From Ianthella basta (Eukaryota > Porifera > Demospongiae > Verongiida > Ianthellidae), in assembly GCA_964019415.1 (NCBI GenBank), contig OZ025881.1, positions 2,515,280 through 2,579,279 on the forward strand: a stretch of DNA of 64,000 nucleotides, written 5' to 3'. A program made the position numbers and the translations under genes. The notes under the pieces are model-generated. The model saw only the letters and a list, made by a program, of their open reading frames with translations. It was not told the DNA's origin and searched no databases. This document shows positions 1 to 10,952 of the stretch, piece by piece; positions within the stretch are counted from its first letter, which is position 1; the number at the start of each line of letters is the position of its first letter.

Positions 1-490
1 CTCTGCCCTTGGACCTCATGCTTACAAATCAGCAACATCTCTCAAGGAGGTGTTATAGCTGATACAAAATTCATGCATGTATAGATCTTGAGCTTGAGGC
101 CTAGGGATCATACTAAGTCTCACGAACAAGGATGCAGAGAATTAATGTGCAATATGGAACAGATCTCAAACCTTGTATAATACACAGTGCAGGGTGTATC
201 AATTTCCTACTGTATACGTTGCCAATGACAAACTAGCTGAGCAGACTGAGGTTGCCTTCACTGATCGATGAAAGATTTATTTCATCTACATATGGACAAT
301 CTTTAGAAAACACGACTGTGTTAGCAATTAACAATAAAGAGTACATGTCATGTATAAATTATGTAGAAACATGCAGTGGTGTAGTAAACAGCCAAGTTAA
401 TACAGTCTATTATATGATGTATATTATCATATTGTCAACACTGTCAAAATGCTTTTAATGCTAACTACTGGTATACACTCAACATGCACT
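1..490. repeat. 3' flank of receptor copy 1, duplicated at 18256-18761
   Basis: No gene is seen here. The stretch is the downstream flank of copy 1 and is nearly identical, without visible indels over most of its length, to the downstream flank of copy 3 (18256-18761). A more diverged third version lies at 17941-18240. The near identity shows that copies 1 and 3 are a recent duplicate pair including flanks. Confidence 0.8.
276..281 (-). promoter_or_regulatory. Possible poly(A) signal of copy 1
   Basis: The plus strand reads TTTATT, i.e. AATAAA on the minus strand, about 210 bases beyond the stop codon of copy 1. The same hexamer sits at the equivalent place behind copy 3. No cleavage-site evidence is available. 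Confidence 0.3.
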
Positions 491-3400
491 TCAGTTCATA
501 TTCCTATCACTGGCTCTACCATTTCTTTCATCAAATGCATAGTAACTAAGCGCAAGATTAGCTTCTGTTACATTGCGACTACTGTTCTCTTCAAAATCAG
601 TGCTGTCAGCCTGATTAATGGGAGCTCTTATTGGACCACCTGCAATACAGCACATCACAGCGTCACTGCCAAAATTAAGAAGCGGTTGCTGGTCATGCGG
701 ATCTTGCTCCTTATGGCAATATCGCCATATGTATATTATATAAATTATGACAACAGCCAAGAAGTACAGGTGTGGAAGTATGAGGAAGATAGCCATTGCT
801 GCAGTGATAGCATTAGTACCTGAACCTTGTCCATTGCTGGACCAGAACACTAGACCCAAAGTGCTCAGTAAAATGATATTAGCAAGGAATAGACTGTCCA
901 GCACATTGTGCTTCCTCTCCTTGTTGGGTTGCAGGATGGAGTGTAGAAGGAGGAAGATGACACCAAATATGATCTGGACAGTAAAACTAGTGGCGCAGTC
1001 TGGAGTGAATACATTAATAGCATGGAGAACCAGTCTGTAAACCAACCACATCCCTGCAAAGTAGCAATGACTGCTCTTGTAGTGGCCTTGGAACATTTCA
1101 AGAAAGTGATGTGCAAATCTCTTCTCATACCAACCTTCCATCTTCTTTCCTAAAACTAAACTACATTTGCATTTGTTGCACCACTTCAGGAATTGTGGCA
1201 ACCATGGATAGCTCATGAGAAAGAGTGGTGGAATGACACCAAATATACCCACTACTAAAATAGCTCCTGTGCCATACAAGTAATGAGGAAATCCAAAGTA
1301 TGCAAAATCTCCATTGTACAAGGAGCGCAATGATCCCCCTTCAATGTCATTTGGATGATGTCCATATCCATGTGGCACACTTAGTTGGACAGGCGCAAGA
1401 ATGAAGAAGGAAACCATTAACAGATTCCCATATGTGAGGATGAGGCAAGTGGCAATGCCATGTGCAAGGGAGACTCTCCCACGGAACCAACGGAGGAAGA
1501 TGTCACAGCACTTAACTTTTCTTTTTAGCCATCCAAAGCAGTCTTTAATCTTTCCACAGACACCTAGACAACAACAACACCATCCTTTCTCTTGGCAGTG
1601 CGCAATAATCCATGCAATAGCAATCAGGACAAATGGATAAATTGCAAATGCATAGTCTATAGCCAGTGCTTCCAAAGTGTTGTCAATTGAAGGCATGCAG
1701 AGATTTACATATGGAAGAAGCCAGCGAAACCTGAGACTCCAAATGGCATAGCTCCTTTCAATATTTTCAATGACGCTAAGTGTAGTCCCAGATGTACAGC
1801 CGTGCAAGTTCAACTCCAGCACTACCTGACTGAAGAAGACATAGGAACACAGAGTACCTCCAATTACATCACAACCAGAAAGAAGAATAACAGCCACAAT
1901 TACAGTGGTTAAGACAAGCTGGATGGCAATCCATGCTACCCAAGCACCTGCAGCAGAAATAGCTTGCCTCTCTTCTAGTGTGCAGCATTTAAATGTATTG
2001 GAAGTGATTACGATTCCATGAACACATGTCCCACACAGGATTCCACGTGATTGGCTTGCACAGATTCCAGAAGTTGGGTCAGTTTGGTTTAGAGGTATGA
2101 GATTGAAATTAGACCTAGTGGGAGGACAATATATTGAGCATGGAGCTGTGATTGAAATATTTCTAGAATGTAATTTGTTGATCTCTTGCTCCCCATACCA
2201 GACTGAAGCCTGACGGAAAATGGATAGGTCACTGCCACGTTTGTAGCAAATTATCCCCTTGAGGTAACCATCTGATGTACCATTACGAGCACACTCACAC
2301 TGACCCTCTGTAGCATTGTTAGGGAAAGAGACCCAAGATCCAGGAGGGCATTCAGACAGAGAGACATTGAAGGAAAACAGCAGAGGAGGTTCAGGAACAG
2401 CCTGCAGTTGCGCTTCAATGCTAGCATCGCAAAGTCCTAGTCCTGTGTTGCAATTCTTGCTAGCCAGAAACTGAAGATACCTTGTGGTGTACTCATTGTT
2501 AGGGTCAACTTTCACTGCAGGAAATGTAAAATTGGAAACATTTGTGGTCGCAAAGAAAGGTACCTTGGAAAGTGCTTCCAGTTCATCCAGTGGCTCCATC
2601 TTGGTTGTTAAGTTAAATAACTGTCCAGGATAGACAGAAATGTGCAAATCATCTCTTGACACATTTACCTTGTCAATGAACTTGATCTCAGCCGCACCTG
2701 TTACAATGGAGCTGTTGGTCAAATTGTCAGAATAGTAAAATGGAGGTGTTGCACGAAACACCTTCTTTCTGGCATCAATTGATGTATCAGTAGATCCATT
2801 AGAGCCACTTCGAATGCACGGAATGAGGGAAGAAGTGAATATGTCATCACCTGCTTCATGAGCAAAATTTCCTTCAAAGTACATGCAATTGACTGTCCCA
2901 TTCCTCATAACGCCTCCACCATTCAAAATAACGAATCATACAATCCCTGGATTGTACAATTTGGTGCCCTCCAGTTGACTCTGAATAAATAGCTCCACCT
3001 CTACTTTGGGCCGTATTGGCAATGAAGTCAAGTTCAGTGTCATTCCACAGCATAATCCATCCACTGGCATAAGCAGCTATTGCACCACCATTAGTGGCAA
3101 CATTGTACAAGAAACTGATTGCAGCACTTGAGCGTACATTGACACCTGTTCCTACCACAACTATGCCAGAACCATTGTTAGTAAGAAACAAGGTTCTACC
3201 TTCATTAATGTCAAATGGCACTTTGTAGCTGTACACTGTACCAAACCCCATCAAATGCCATGGGTCATTGCTGTACAGAACCGAATTGTTTGCAAACACA
3301 CTATTCCAAATCTCCACTTTAGCAAACAGCCCAGTAGACGGCATATTCCATGGCATGAGATTAACAACTGAACCAAGACGGGCAATGTTTGAAAGAAATA

Positions 3401-4656
3401 TTGGGCTCATCATCACAAGCTTGTTGGTGGGTGTTGGCACACTCTGCTCATATCCAGTTACAAAGTTTAGTCCCCCACCAAGGTATGCTTTGTTCTGTTC
3501 AAACAATGTGGTTTCAATATGAATCTCATTATTAGCAACAGAATTGGTTTTGTACAGGAGAAAGCCTAGTCGAGCACCCCCCCCCCCCCCCCCCTCCTCC
3601 TCCATTCACCTCGGTGCTGCTGAAGCAAGCATTTTCAACAAAACCACAGTTGATGAGGTTCAGATTATTGTGCTGTGCTCGGTCATTGAACTCACCCAGC
3701 AAACCACCACCAAAGACAGCTCTGTTTCCAACAAAGTGGCAGTCGGACAGACTTACGTTGTTAGCTGACGAGTTCCCACTGAAGTATATTGCCATTCCCC
3801 CTCCTCTGCCAAATGACTGATGGATGGAGCGCTCCGGAGTGATAAACTGTTCACTATACCTCATGCCGAGTTGGGCAGTGTTATTGGTGAAATAACAGTT
3901 GTTGATTGTGTACACTGCACCTGAGAGTTCTTTTTCACATTCATCGTCATCATAGTGACCAGGAGGGCAGTAAGGAAACTCAATGTTCACACCACCACCA
4001 CCGTACAGGGTGTCTGTCATGTTCTCAGGAATATCATTGTGATGAAACACTGATGAGTTGATGCTCACTCTGCCGCCTGTCTCATACAGCACCAGACCCA
4101 CACCGATGGTCTCGATGATGTGGACATTCTCAATCACAACATCTCTGCACCTCCAAATGTACAGACCAACCTCAAATGGAACAGTGTGCAGCTCGGACGC
4201 ATTGCCAATACTAGTGCTGGATCTGTTCTGTGAGCAGTTGAACAGAGTCAGGTCTGAGATGGTGAGGTAGGTCATATTCACAAAGGCAAGACCACTTGCA
4301 TCTAAACAGTCTACTATCGTCTCTTCTGCACCTGACCCCTTCACCATTAGTCCCTCAAGCCAGCTGAGTGGAGTGTTGTGGATTGTCCCAAGGTCTTGAG
4401 TCAAGCTGAAGGTTCCAGGTCCTATCAGGAACTGTGTCGAGCTGGTGAATGTGCAGTTGGTGAAGGTATAGTTCAGCGTTTTGCAGCTACTGTTTCCTTG
4501 CAGACAAGCTCGGACGTCCGTTCCGTTGACGGCGACTGTGATAGCCTTTGCACAGTCGGCAGGCTCAGCAGCTGTGTGTGGTACCCGAGCGAGGGTGGCT
4601 AAGATAAAGAACAGGAAACACGACTCCAGGCGGCCGCTGCCGCCCTTGGACGGCAT
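491..4656 (-). pseudogene. Pmp-like beta-helix multi-TM receptor, copy 1 (two frameshifts)
   Basis: This copy has the full family layout: signal peptide starting MPSKGG, beta-helix with GGG(L/M) and FxxN motifs, Cys-rich module with GILCGTC, about nine membrane segments, and a tail with a DxxxLL motif. The start at 4656 aligns with the starts of copies 3 and 6. Two breaks interrupt it. First, an 18-base C run at 3577-3594 (G run in the coding sense, inside a polyglycine stretch) is one base out of frame. Second, a 4-base insertion at 2883-2888 turns CA into CATGCA in the region coding WDSQLxFEGN. The three open pieces are 3532-4656, 2874-3605 and 491-2926. Elsewhere it is very close to copy 3. 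The G-run shift could be a sequencing or slippage event; the 4-base insertion is harder to explain as error. I infer a recent pseudogene, or a truncated variant. Confidence 0.85.
3577..3594. repeat. 18-base C homopolymer in coding sequence
   Basis: Other copies encode a 5-6 residue glycine stretch here with mixed GGA/GGG/GGT codons. Copy 1 has a pure run of 18 C on the plus strand. Reading through to the conserved downstream segment would need 17 or 20, so the run sets the reading frame. Confidence 0.9.
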
Positions 4657-4931
4657 GACTGACGTATTTGCCGTACTTGGTTACCTGTATACAGCCGACA
4701 GTGTTATATATGCTGCAGCGTGGGGAATCGAAGAGTGGAACATAGTGACACTGCAGTCTAGAGTCACACAAACACTTTTTGTTCACCTTTTTAGCAGGAG
4801 CGCATTGTACAAAGCAATAATTCTTCCTCATCCGAAACGCTCTTCTCTGTATGACGATTGCTGTCCTCCGTAAACAAGGTGTCAGTTATTGTTAGATCCT
4901 CCAGTGGGCTTCACACTATGGCTAAATATGG
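4657..4931. other. 5' flank of copy 1
   Basis: This flank of 275 bases diverges from the upstream flanks of copies 2 and 3, though short similar words remain near its far end. No promoter element could be assigned. Confidence 0.4.
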
Positions 4932-5349
4932 GTCGGGTATAATTTTCGGACCAAAACGGACCGACCGGACCGAACCAATACATTAGATAGGGGCTGTGCG
5001 GTCGATCATAAAGCTGCTACTCACACTTTCGCCCTTTATATCGACATATCTGTACTAGGTTGGCTTTCTCTGTGTTTGGTACGGCTCTCCAGACGGGACC
5101 AGTAAGTTAGAGCACCGTTCGGTTAACTGACATTTACTATTTTATGTATTAACATCTTGTCGCAAGCCGAACAGCGCTCTAATTTACTGGAGAGTCTTAT
5201 CAAGCGCAAAGAAAACCAATGAAGAGTAAGACAAGTCAATACAAAGGGCGAAAGTGTGAGTAGCAGCTTTTCGATTGACCGCACAGGCCCCAATCTAATG
5301 TATCGGTCCAGTCTGGTCGGTCCGTTCTGGTCCGAAAATTATACAGGGC
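4932..5349. mobile_element. Mutator-like nonautonomous element (MITE), about 418 bp
   Basis: Two arms of about 100-110 bases form inverted repeats (about 4932-5045 and 5240-5349) with scattered mismatches. Both contain TATAATTTTCGGACC near the tip and GCTGCTACTCACACTTTCGC towards the centre. The element is flanked on both sides by the direct repeat CTAAATATGG (4922-4931 and 5350-5359), and related empty flanks elsewhere in the window read CCAAATATGG. A 9-10 bp target duplication with long inverted arms is the known pattern of Mutator-like elements; the superfamily call is inference. There is no coding capacity. Confidence 0.75.
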
Positions 5350-5359
5350 CTAAATATGG

Positions 5360-6057
5360 ACAAGACGTCAGAGGTTCACCGTTGGGGCACAAGGGAGTCA
5401 TGCATGGGCGCATACACGTGCACGTATATATGTGTGCAGCATCCTCCTGACGTGCAATAGTGTGGTTGTGTATTGCATGGCATATAGCTACAGCCCTGAA
5501 GCAATAGCTAGACCCCTGTGCATACCGTGTCCGCGTGCAGCAGTGTTGGGGCAGTGGACATCTACCGGCACAGTGAGAGATTGAGTGTCACCTCATCCCA
5601 TCACAGGCTCGACAGGAAGCCAGAGAATAATTCTGTCCAGAATAAGCTTGGTCCAAAAGGGTATCTAATACTTACCTGTTTCTGGAGGGACTGGGTAAAG
5701 AATTAGCTATTACCTAGCAAAATGATTTTACGCGTGGAATTAAGGAGATGAAGCCATGTTTTATCTTTGTGCATTCAGCAATGGCACTTACCACTTAGGT
5801 GCATAGCTATGTATCAACGGTAGATGATACTAATCGAATGTATTATACTGCACATTCTACTAAATTGCAAATCTACAAACTTGATTGTGAGCTTTTCAAA
5901 GTAATAGATGGTAATATGAAAAGCAAAAGAGGGAAAACGAGTCTATATAAATTAATCACGATGTATAAATATACTTGCACTGTATACATAGTATATACTT
6001 ATACAGTACAGTGTCAATTGCACACAAGAAAATTAAGTCATGCAAAGTTCAGAGCAC
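5360..6057. other. Intergenic DNA, nothing recognised
   Basis: The stretch is AT-rich with short palindromic tetramer runs. Open frames on either strand are short and lack recognisable domains or conserved counterparts. Confidence 0.5.
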
Positions 6058-6640
6058 GTATACATGTGCTCACATTCAGATACCTGGGGGTCATTGATAA
6101 TCTGGTGGAGAGCAAGTGGAGCTGGTCCCCAAACTGGAAGCATGCTGCAGTATCCCACATTGAATGCCACGGGCAGCCTCTGGAGGACGGGAAGTATATA
6201 ATGAGTTATCTTGAAGCATAGCCTGCCCTTGTGAGGTGGTTGCTGTGGTCCCTTACATGTAGCTTATACAATAATATACATATCATACATATACAAATAA
6301 ATTATGCATGCAGGCATACATGTCCTTTGTATTTTATATGGTGAACATGTGCATGTATAATCCATGACTATAACCCATGCACTTGTCAACATCAACATCA
6401 TAAAAGTTACGTTGTAAGAATGTATAAAAACAATTCTAAGTAAGTAGATAGCACATGTACAGTGCTGTACTGTACATGTGCATGCACAACTGCAGAGTTG
6501 CACTTTGCCCCTGTTTGAAGCTGTTCACAGTGACCCGTGGATGCTACGCATGAGCGATATTACCACTTTATGGGTAGCTCTAGTGCTCTCATATATTCTT
6601 TAAACCATGCAGTGTTTATATGTTCAGACACACCTTTGTA
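6058..6640. repeat. Intergenic repeat, copy of 8906-10290
   Basis: About 580 bases match 8906-10290 in the same orientation, including the words GGGGGTCATTGATAATCTGG and CACTTTGCCCCTGTTTGAAG. The second copy is interrupted by about 800 bases of inserted elements (9135-9937). The open frame here is not preserved in the other copy, so it is not treated as coding. Confidence 0.75.
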
Positions 6641-6875
6641 TAATACATTTGTCTTCCTATCTCCCCCTCCCCCTCCCCCGGCCTCCTCTCTCCCTTCTAG
6701 ACGGACACACATGCAGACTGGGATGCAGCGTCTAAGATGCTACATGGCAGAGGACAGACAGGGAATGAGTTTGATGTGTTCATGCTCTGTATCATCACTC
6801 CCTGTCTCCAGGGGTACAGCTATTAAGTAGGAGGGGCACCTGTGAGTTAGGGGAGGGGCACTTTGCTGGTCGAGT

Positions 6876-7185
6876 ACTCTGCACCTGCATGAGAGTGCTT
6901 TGCCACATTCATCATTATAGTGACCAGTCCCATTCAGGTCCTGTCAGCTGCAGGAACTGTGTTGAGTTGGTGATGGTGCAGTTGGTGAAAGCAAACTGTG
7001 GTGTTTTGCAACTAGCTACCTTTTCCTTGCAGACAAGCGGGGCCGTCTGTGCCATTGATGGCGACTTTGATAATCTTTGCGCAGTTGGCAGGCTCGGCAG
7101 CTGTGTGTGGTGCAGCTACCCAAAGAAGGGAGGCAAATAGAAGGAAGGTGAAACTCATCAACGGGCAGTTAACCTTGGACGACAT
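6876..7185 (-). pseudogene. N-terminal relic of a receptor gene (copy 1b)
   Basis: Reading from the ATG at 7183-7185, the relic encodes the family signal peptide and the start of the mature protein (MSSKVNCPLMSF..., then AEPANCAKIIKVAINGTDG and CLQGKGS), then a stop at 7012-7014. Beyond the stop the family sequence continues to about 6935. It then jumps, across a deletion, to a piece matching the codons around ELSGAEY (6876-6930). It carries three short insertions: TG to TGCATG (6886-6891), CAG to CAGCTGCAG (6945-6953), and a +4 change giving CTAGCT (7012-7017) that creates the stop. About 95% of the gene is missing. Confidence 0.85.
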
Positions 7186-7959
7186 GGTCCATGCTTGATG
7201 GCCTGTAAAGCTGCAGTTTGCTAGCGTATAGCTAGCTACCTCGGTGAAGCTTGTGAGCGTATATTTTGAAGAGTGTGTTAACCGAGTCCACCGGCAGTGT
7301 TGCTTCAGCTGCAGTGGCAGAGAATAGGGGCGCACGGTAACAGTAACAATACAATCCACACTTAGCTTCTTAATTTAGCCTGCTGTTGGCTTTAATAATA
7401 ATTATCTCCTAATTTCATTAGTGGGATTGCACTGTAGAGAATCTGAATCTTCCTTGTCTGCTGCACTCCTCTCCGTATAGCTAGTGGGCAGTTTAGGAGT
7501 TGGGACTTTCGTCAAGTTCGTAGGTTGCGCAAACCTCATCCAGCTGCATTGGCAAGGAAGAGAGGTTGCAGGATAACAAGTACAATCCGCATTATACACA
7601 TAACTATGCTTATTAGCTTTAGATTGTAATTTAATCTGGCTTACTTACATTTCTTTGGAGCGCACTAGGCAGACTGAAAAGCACCAATTCTTTCTCGTCA
7701 GACGCGCTCTATTTCGTATGACAATTGCGCTCTGGATTATTATCGCCAAATATGGGCACAGCATTGGATAGTGGAATGGAAACCTAAAAGTCATGGATGG
7801 GACACCTGTGGGCTAGAGAAGGAGACTGCATGTGGTAGTGAAAATAAATGTGAAGGAGACAATACAGCAATACAGTAGCACAAAATGGATAGTGAAAATG
7901 ATAGTAGGTAATTGATAATAGGCAGTAATGAGTTGATTTCTACAGTACGTGATTATCAC
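7186..7959. repeat. 5' flank shared by copies 1b, 2 and 3
   Basis: The flank contains a block also seen upstream of copy 2 (15300-15720) and copy 3 (22920-24260), with words such as GAATCTTCCTTGTC and GGAGTTGGGACTTTCGTCAAG. Being shared, it may hold the promoter or 5' UTR, but no core element is assigned. It ends in the AAATATGGGCACAGC word that also abuts truncated copy 8. Confidence 0.6.
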
Positions 7960-8463
7960 CTAGGTACCCTGCCCTCCACTGACACTAAATCTGCAGGCAG
8001 TTGGGTGGCGCCAATGGGGAGGTGGTGGCTGGTTTGATTGCAGTCCCCAAAGGCACAGCACTGTCGAACAAGTGAGGGTAAGACTGATGCTGCATGTCAT
8101 CCACACCAACATGGCCACATAGCTCTGGCTGTTCTTCTGACTAATCAGTGATGTGAGGCACTTGTAAAAGATTCTGGCTGCAATGCCCATGTCTCCGGTT
8201 ACTGAAAATACAAGGGGCATGAATGAGCCGTGTTCTACGTCTTGCACACTCTCTTCGTAATTCCTCCATTTTTCCTTCTTGTGCTTGCAGTAGCACACTC
8301 CAGGTGAGGTCTGACAGTAGCTAGGTGCATGCAGATTAAACACCCTCACATCAAAAAATGTCCTGCCATCTCCCCCCCCCCCCCCCCTCCAGGAAGCCTT
8401 GGGCTCTGATGTCCAAACGCACATTGTTTTGGTGATTTGTGGTCTAGAAGGATAGGGTCTCAC
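7960..8463 (-). pseudogene. Retroelement C-terminal domain relic
   Basis: A 167-codon frame carries FFDVRVFNLHAPSYCQTS, then KHKKEKWRNYEESVQDVEHG and SFMPLVFSVTGDMGIAARIF, followed by YKCLTSLISQKNSQSYVAML. This series (FFDVRVFNP.AP, VEHG.F.PLVFS..GGMG.....FYKRL..L....SY....) is the conserved region I know from the C-terminal end of reverse-transcriptase-bearing elements in invertebrate genomes; the name is from memory. No intact RT is present. A C homopolymer (about 8371-8386) lies within it. A second, shorter relic is at 58285-58515. Confidence 0.65.
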
Positions 8464-8905
8464 CTGTGAGCATCTACAGGAGACTGTGGTGGGTAGCTAT
8501 TTGAGTGTTTGGGGCACATGCACAAATTTACACCACTATGTGTGCATGCATGCATGTAGAAGTGCATTTCATAATTATTCATTACGCACTCCTGGTGCAT
8601 TCATGCCACATCCACCTGATATGGTTGTGTGATGGTGTATTGCAACTTGGCACTAATAGCTACAGCATAACTTTCTACTGTTAATGTAGGCAGATGTGCA
8701 GGCTGATGAGTGTTCACATATGTGTAATTAAGAGACATGCACTCGTGTGCTCTGACCAGCTGGCAGGTACTATATATGAATACACTGTGGTGGGACCAGT
8801 ATGGTGGGACGGTATTTGTACATTGAAGATTCTAACTGTTCATTTCACTTCATTGATGATCTAGCTAATGCTGGGACCACAGAGAAAGAAACGGTCGTGC
8901 TAACG
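8464..8905. repeat. Intergenic repeat block, copies at 15922-16445, 24345-24830, 58540-58790
   Basis: The block contains the shared words CACTCCTGGTGCATTCATGCC, GTATTGCAACTTGGCACTAAT and TTCATTTCACTTCATTGATG in the same order as the other copies. No gene was found. Confidence 0.7.
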
Positions 8906-9134
8906 GCTATGCATGTGCATTCAGACAACTGGGGGTCATTGATAATCTGGTGGAGAGCAAGTGGAGCTGGTCCCAAAATGGAAGCATGCATGTGCTGCTG
9001 TATCCCACATTGAATGCCACGGGCAGCCTCTGGAGGATCGGAAGTACATAATGAGTTATCTTGATCCATAGCCTGCCCTCATGAGGTGGTTGCGGTGGTC
9101 CCTAAAATGTAGCTTATAAAATAATATATAAACA

Positions 9135-9819
9135 TATATACCCCGTTGCCATGGTAACCGCGCAAAAATATATCGCGTAAACAAGCCAGCCGGGATATAA
9201 CAGGAGCTAAGAAGCATATATATGCACAGGGGCGCTTAAATCCTGTTATATCCCAGCCCAAATATGGAAGGTGTGAAAGATAACAAGAAATTGTTTTGAT
9301 AACAACGAAATCACACCAAAACACACAGAAATGCAACAATTTGCAGTCAGCTTCAACTTTGCGTGGCTCCGGGAGAGTCCACAAAGCATTGAAAAGGAGA
9401 ATACCTCACTCCACCATGCTGCAACCAATGCACGCAAGCCAAAAATGTAAAGCGGTTCGTAGCCGAGCTAGATAAACCATGTACGCGACCCGCACAGTGC
9501 ACAAATGAGAAACAGCAAGCTCGTGCACTAATTCGCACGCAAAGGTACCCAAACTCACTGCAGCAGTGGGAACGCACTGTTTTACGGAGAACAGAAATAC
9601 GAACAGCGAGCGCAAAGAACCCTCGAAGGCCGAAAACGTCGGAGATGCCTCAATCACTTCACTGGCTTCTTTAGAGTGTTGCTCCAGTGGCTTAACAAAA
9701 GGCAAAACTTCACAGCACTTGCGAATTCAACAAAACTTGACAGCCGCTCTTCAGAGCTGCCATCCTGGAAGAAGCCCGCCTTTCGAATAAGAGCCTAGAC
9801 GCGCTAGGCGGGGTATATA
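9135..9819. mobile_element. Unclassified insertion with 11-bp inverted termini
   Basis: The segment is bounded by TATATACCCCG (9135-9145) and CGGGGTATATA (9809-9819) and is absent from the paralogous flank near 6290. It is more GC- and CpG-rich than its surroundings. An internal inverted repeat (9192-9206 and 9241-9254, GGGATATAACAGGA and its complement) forms a hairpin. Open frames in it, such as 9406-9705 on the minus strand, match nothing I recognise. It is likely a nonautonomous DNA element. Confidence 0.5.
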
Positions 9820-9823
9820 TCAC

Positions 9824-9937
9824 TTATACCACGGCGCTTCGGTGTATATGGATTTTAGACGCACTCGCCCTCGGGCGCTTCGCGCCCTCGGGCATCGTGC
9901 GCCTAAAATCCATATACACCTCAGCGCCGTGGTATAA
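9824..9937. mobile_element. Fold-back (hairpin) element
   Basis: This is a 114-base near-perfect palindrome whose outer arms read TTATACCACGGCGCT and its complement, and whose inner arms include GTATATGGATTTTAG and CGCCCTCGGGCGC around a short loop. It lies directly beside the 9135-9819 element and is absent from the paralogous site. The outer TATACC resembles the neighbour's end, so it may be a derivative of the same family. Confidence 0.65.
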
Positions 9938-10290
9938 CTAATACATAAATTATGCATGCAGGCATGTGCTGTATTTGTATTTTTTATGGTGAACATGTAC
10001 ATGTATAATCCATGACTATAATCCATGCATTTGTCAACATCACCATTAAATCATAAAAATTATGTTGTGAGCATGTATAAAAACAATTCTAAGTAAGTAG
10101 ATAGCACATGTACAGTGCTGCATGTGTTGCAAGCACAATTGCAGAGTTGCACTTTGCCCCTGTTTGAAGTTGTTCACAGTGACCCGTGGATGCTACGTAT
10201 GTGAACAATATTAACACTTTATGGGTAGCTCTAGTGCTCTCATATATTCCTTAAATCATGCAGATTGTTTTTGCTCTGACACACCTGACC

Positions 10291-10952
10291 CAAAGTATTG
10301 TCAAGAGTAGCTAGACATCACAGGAATTCCAGCAACAATTCTTCTGATATCAATTGAATGAATCTGTACACCTCTTGTTTGTTCTTTTCCTCTATTGCAC
10401 ACCATTCTCTTGTTCTATTATTATTTGAGCTTCATCGTGTGGAGGGCTTTACCAAAGAGTTTCCATTGATGCGTTCACCATATTAATGTTACGTTCTTGT
10501 GAGTGTACTACCAAACATTGCGATATCAATACTTGTAAATTTGGACATTTGCAAAAGTCGATTGATTATGAACATTTTTGAGACGTATGTACTTTATATG
10601 AGGATGCAAGAGGATCTGCAGTATGAAACAATTCAACCTGTGTATATACACAGAGTGCATGGTATATAGCAATCTTGCAAAGTTTGCATCGTGTACAGTA
10701 TATTGCCCAATGGCATACTATCCGAGCAGACTGAGGTTGCCTCCACTGATGGATACATAATTTGTTATTTCATCACAGTGAGAGCAATCTATAGACAACA
10801 TGATTGTGCAAATTACGTATGCAACTAATAATGTCTATTAAAACTTGAATGTTATATAATGTCCTCAACAAAATCTTAATGCTATAAATGCTAACTACAA
10901 GCTGGTACACAGCTAACTACAAACTTGTCACTAATCAGGTCAGTTCAGACTC
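10291..10952. repeat. 3' flank of copy 2, duplicated at 60094-60746
   Basis: The flank aligns to the sequence after copy 9, starting at AGTAGCTAGACATCACAGG and including TTTTTGAGA and GCAAGAGGATCTGCAGT. A +4 difference (extra GTAC unit) separates 60376-60387 from about 10573. No gene is seen. Confidence 0.75.

Larger units (their letters stand above)
8906..10290. repeat. Second copy of the 6058-6640 repeat, split by inserted elements
   Basis: The left part (8906-9134) and right part (9938-10290) align to 6058-6640. The empty-site counterpart is around 6275-6305. The interruption consists of the two elements at 9135-9819 and 9824-9937. Confidence 0.75.

Noticed and set aside
491..4656. Plus-strand frames antisense to receptor genes, recurring at homologous places in other copies
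   Set aside because: Recurrence follows from the high identity of the sense genes; no domains, and codon pattern fits the sense strand.
5799..6221. 140-codon plus-strand frame in the intergenic repeat
   Set aside because: The second copy of the repeat (8906-9060) does not preserve the frame.
9406..9705. 99-codon minus-strand frame in the CpG-rich insertion
   Set aside because: No homology recognised and several overlapping frames of similar length exist in this GC-rich stretch.
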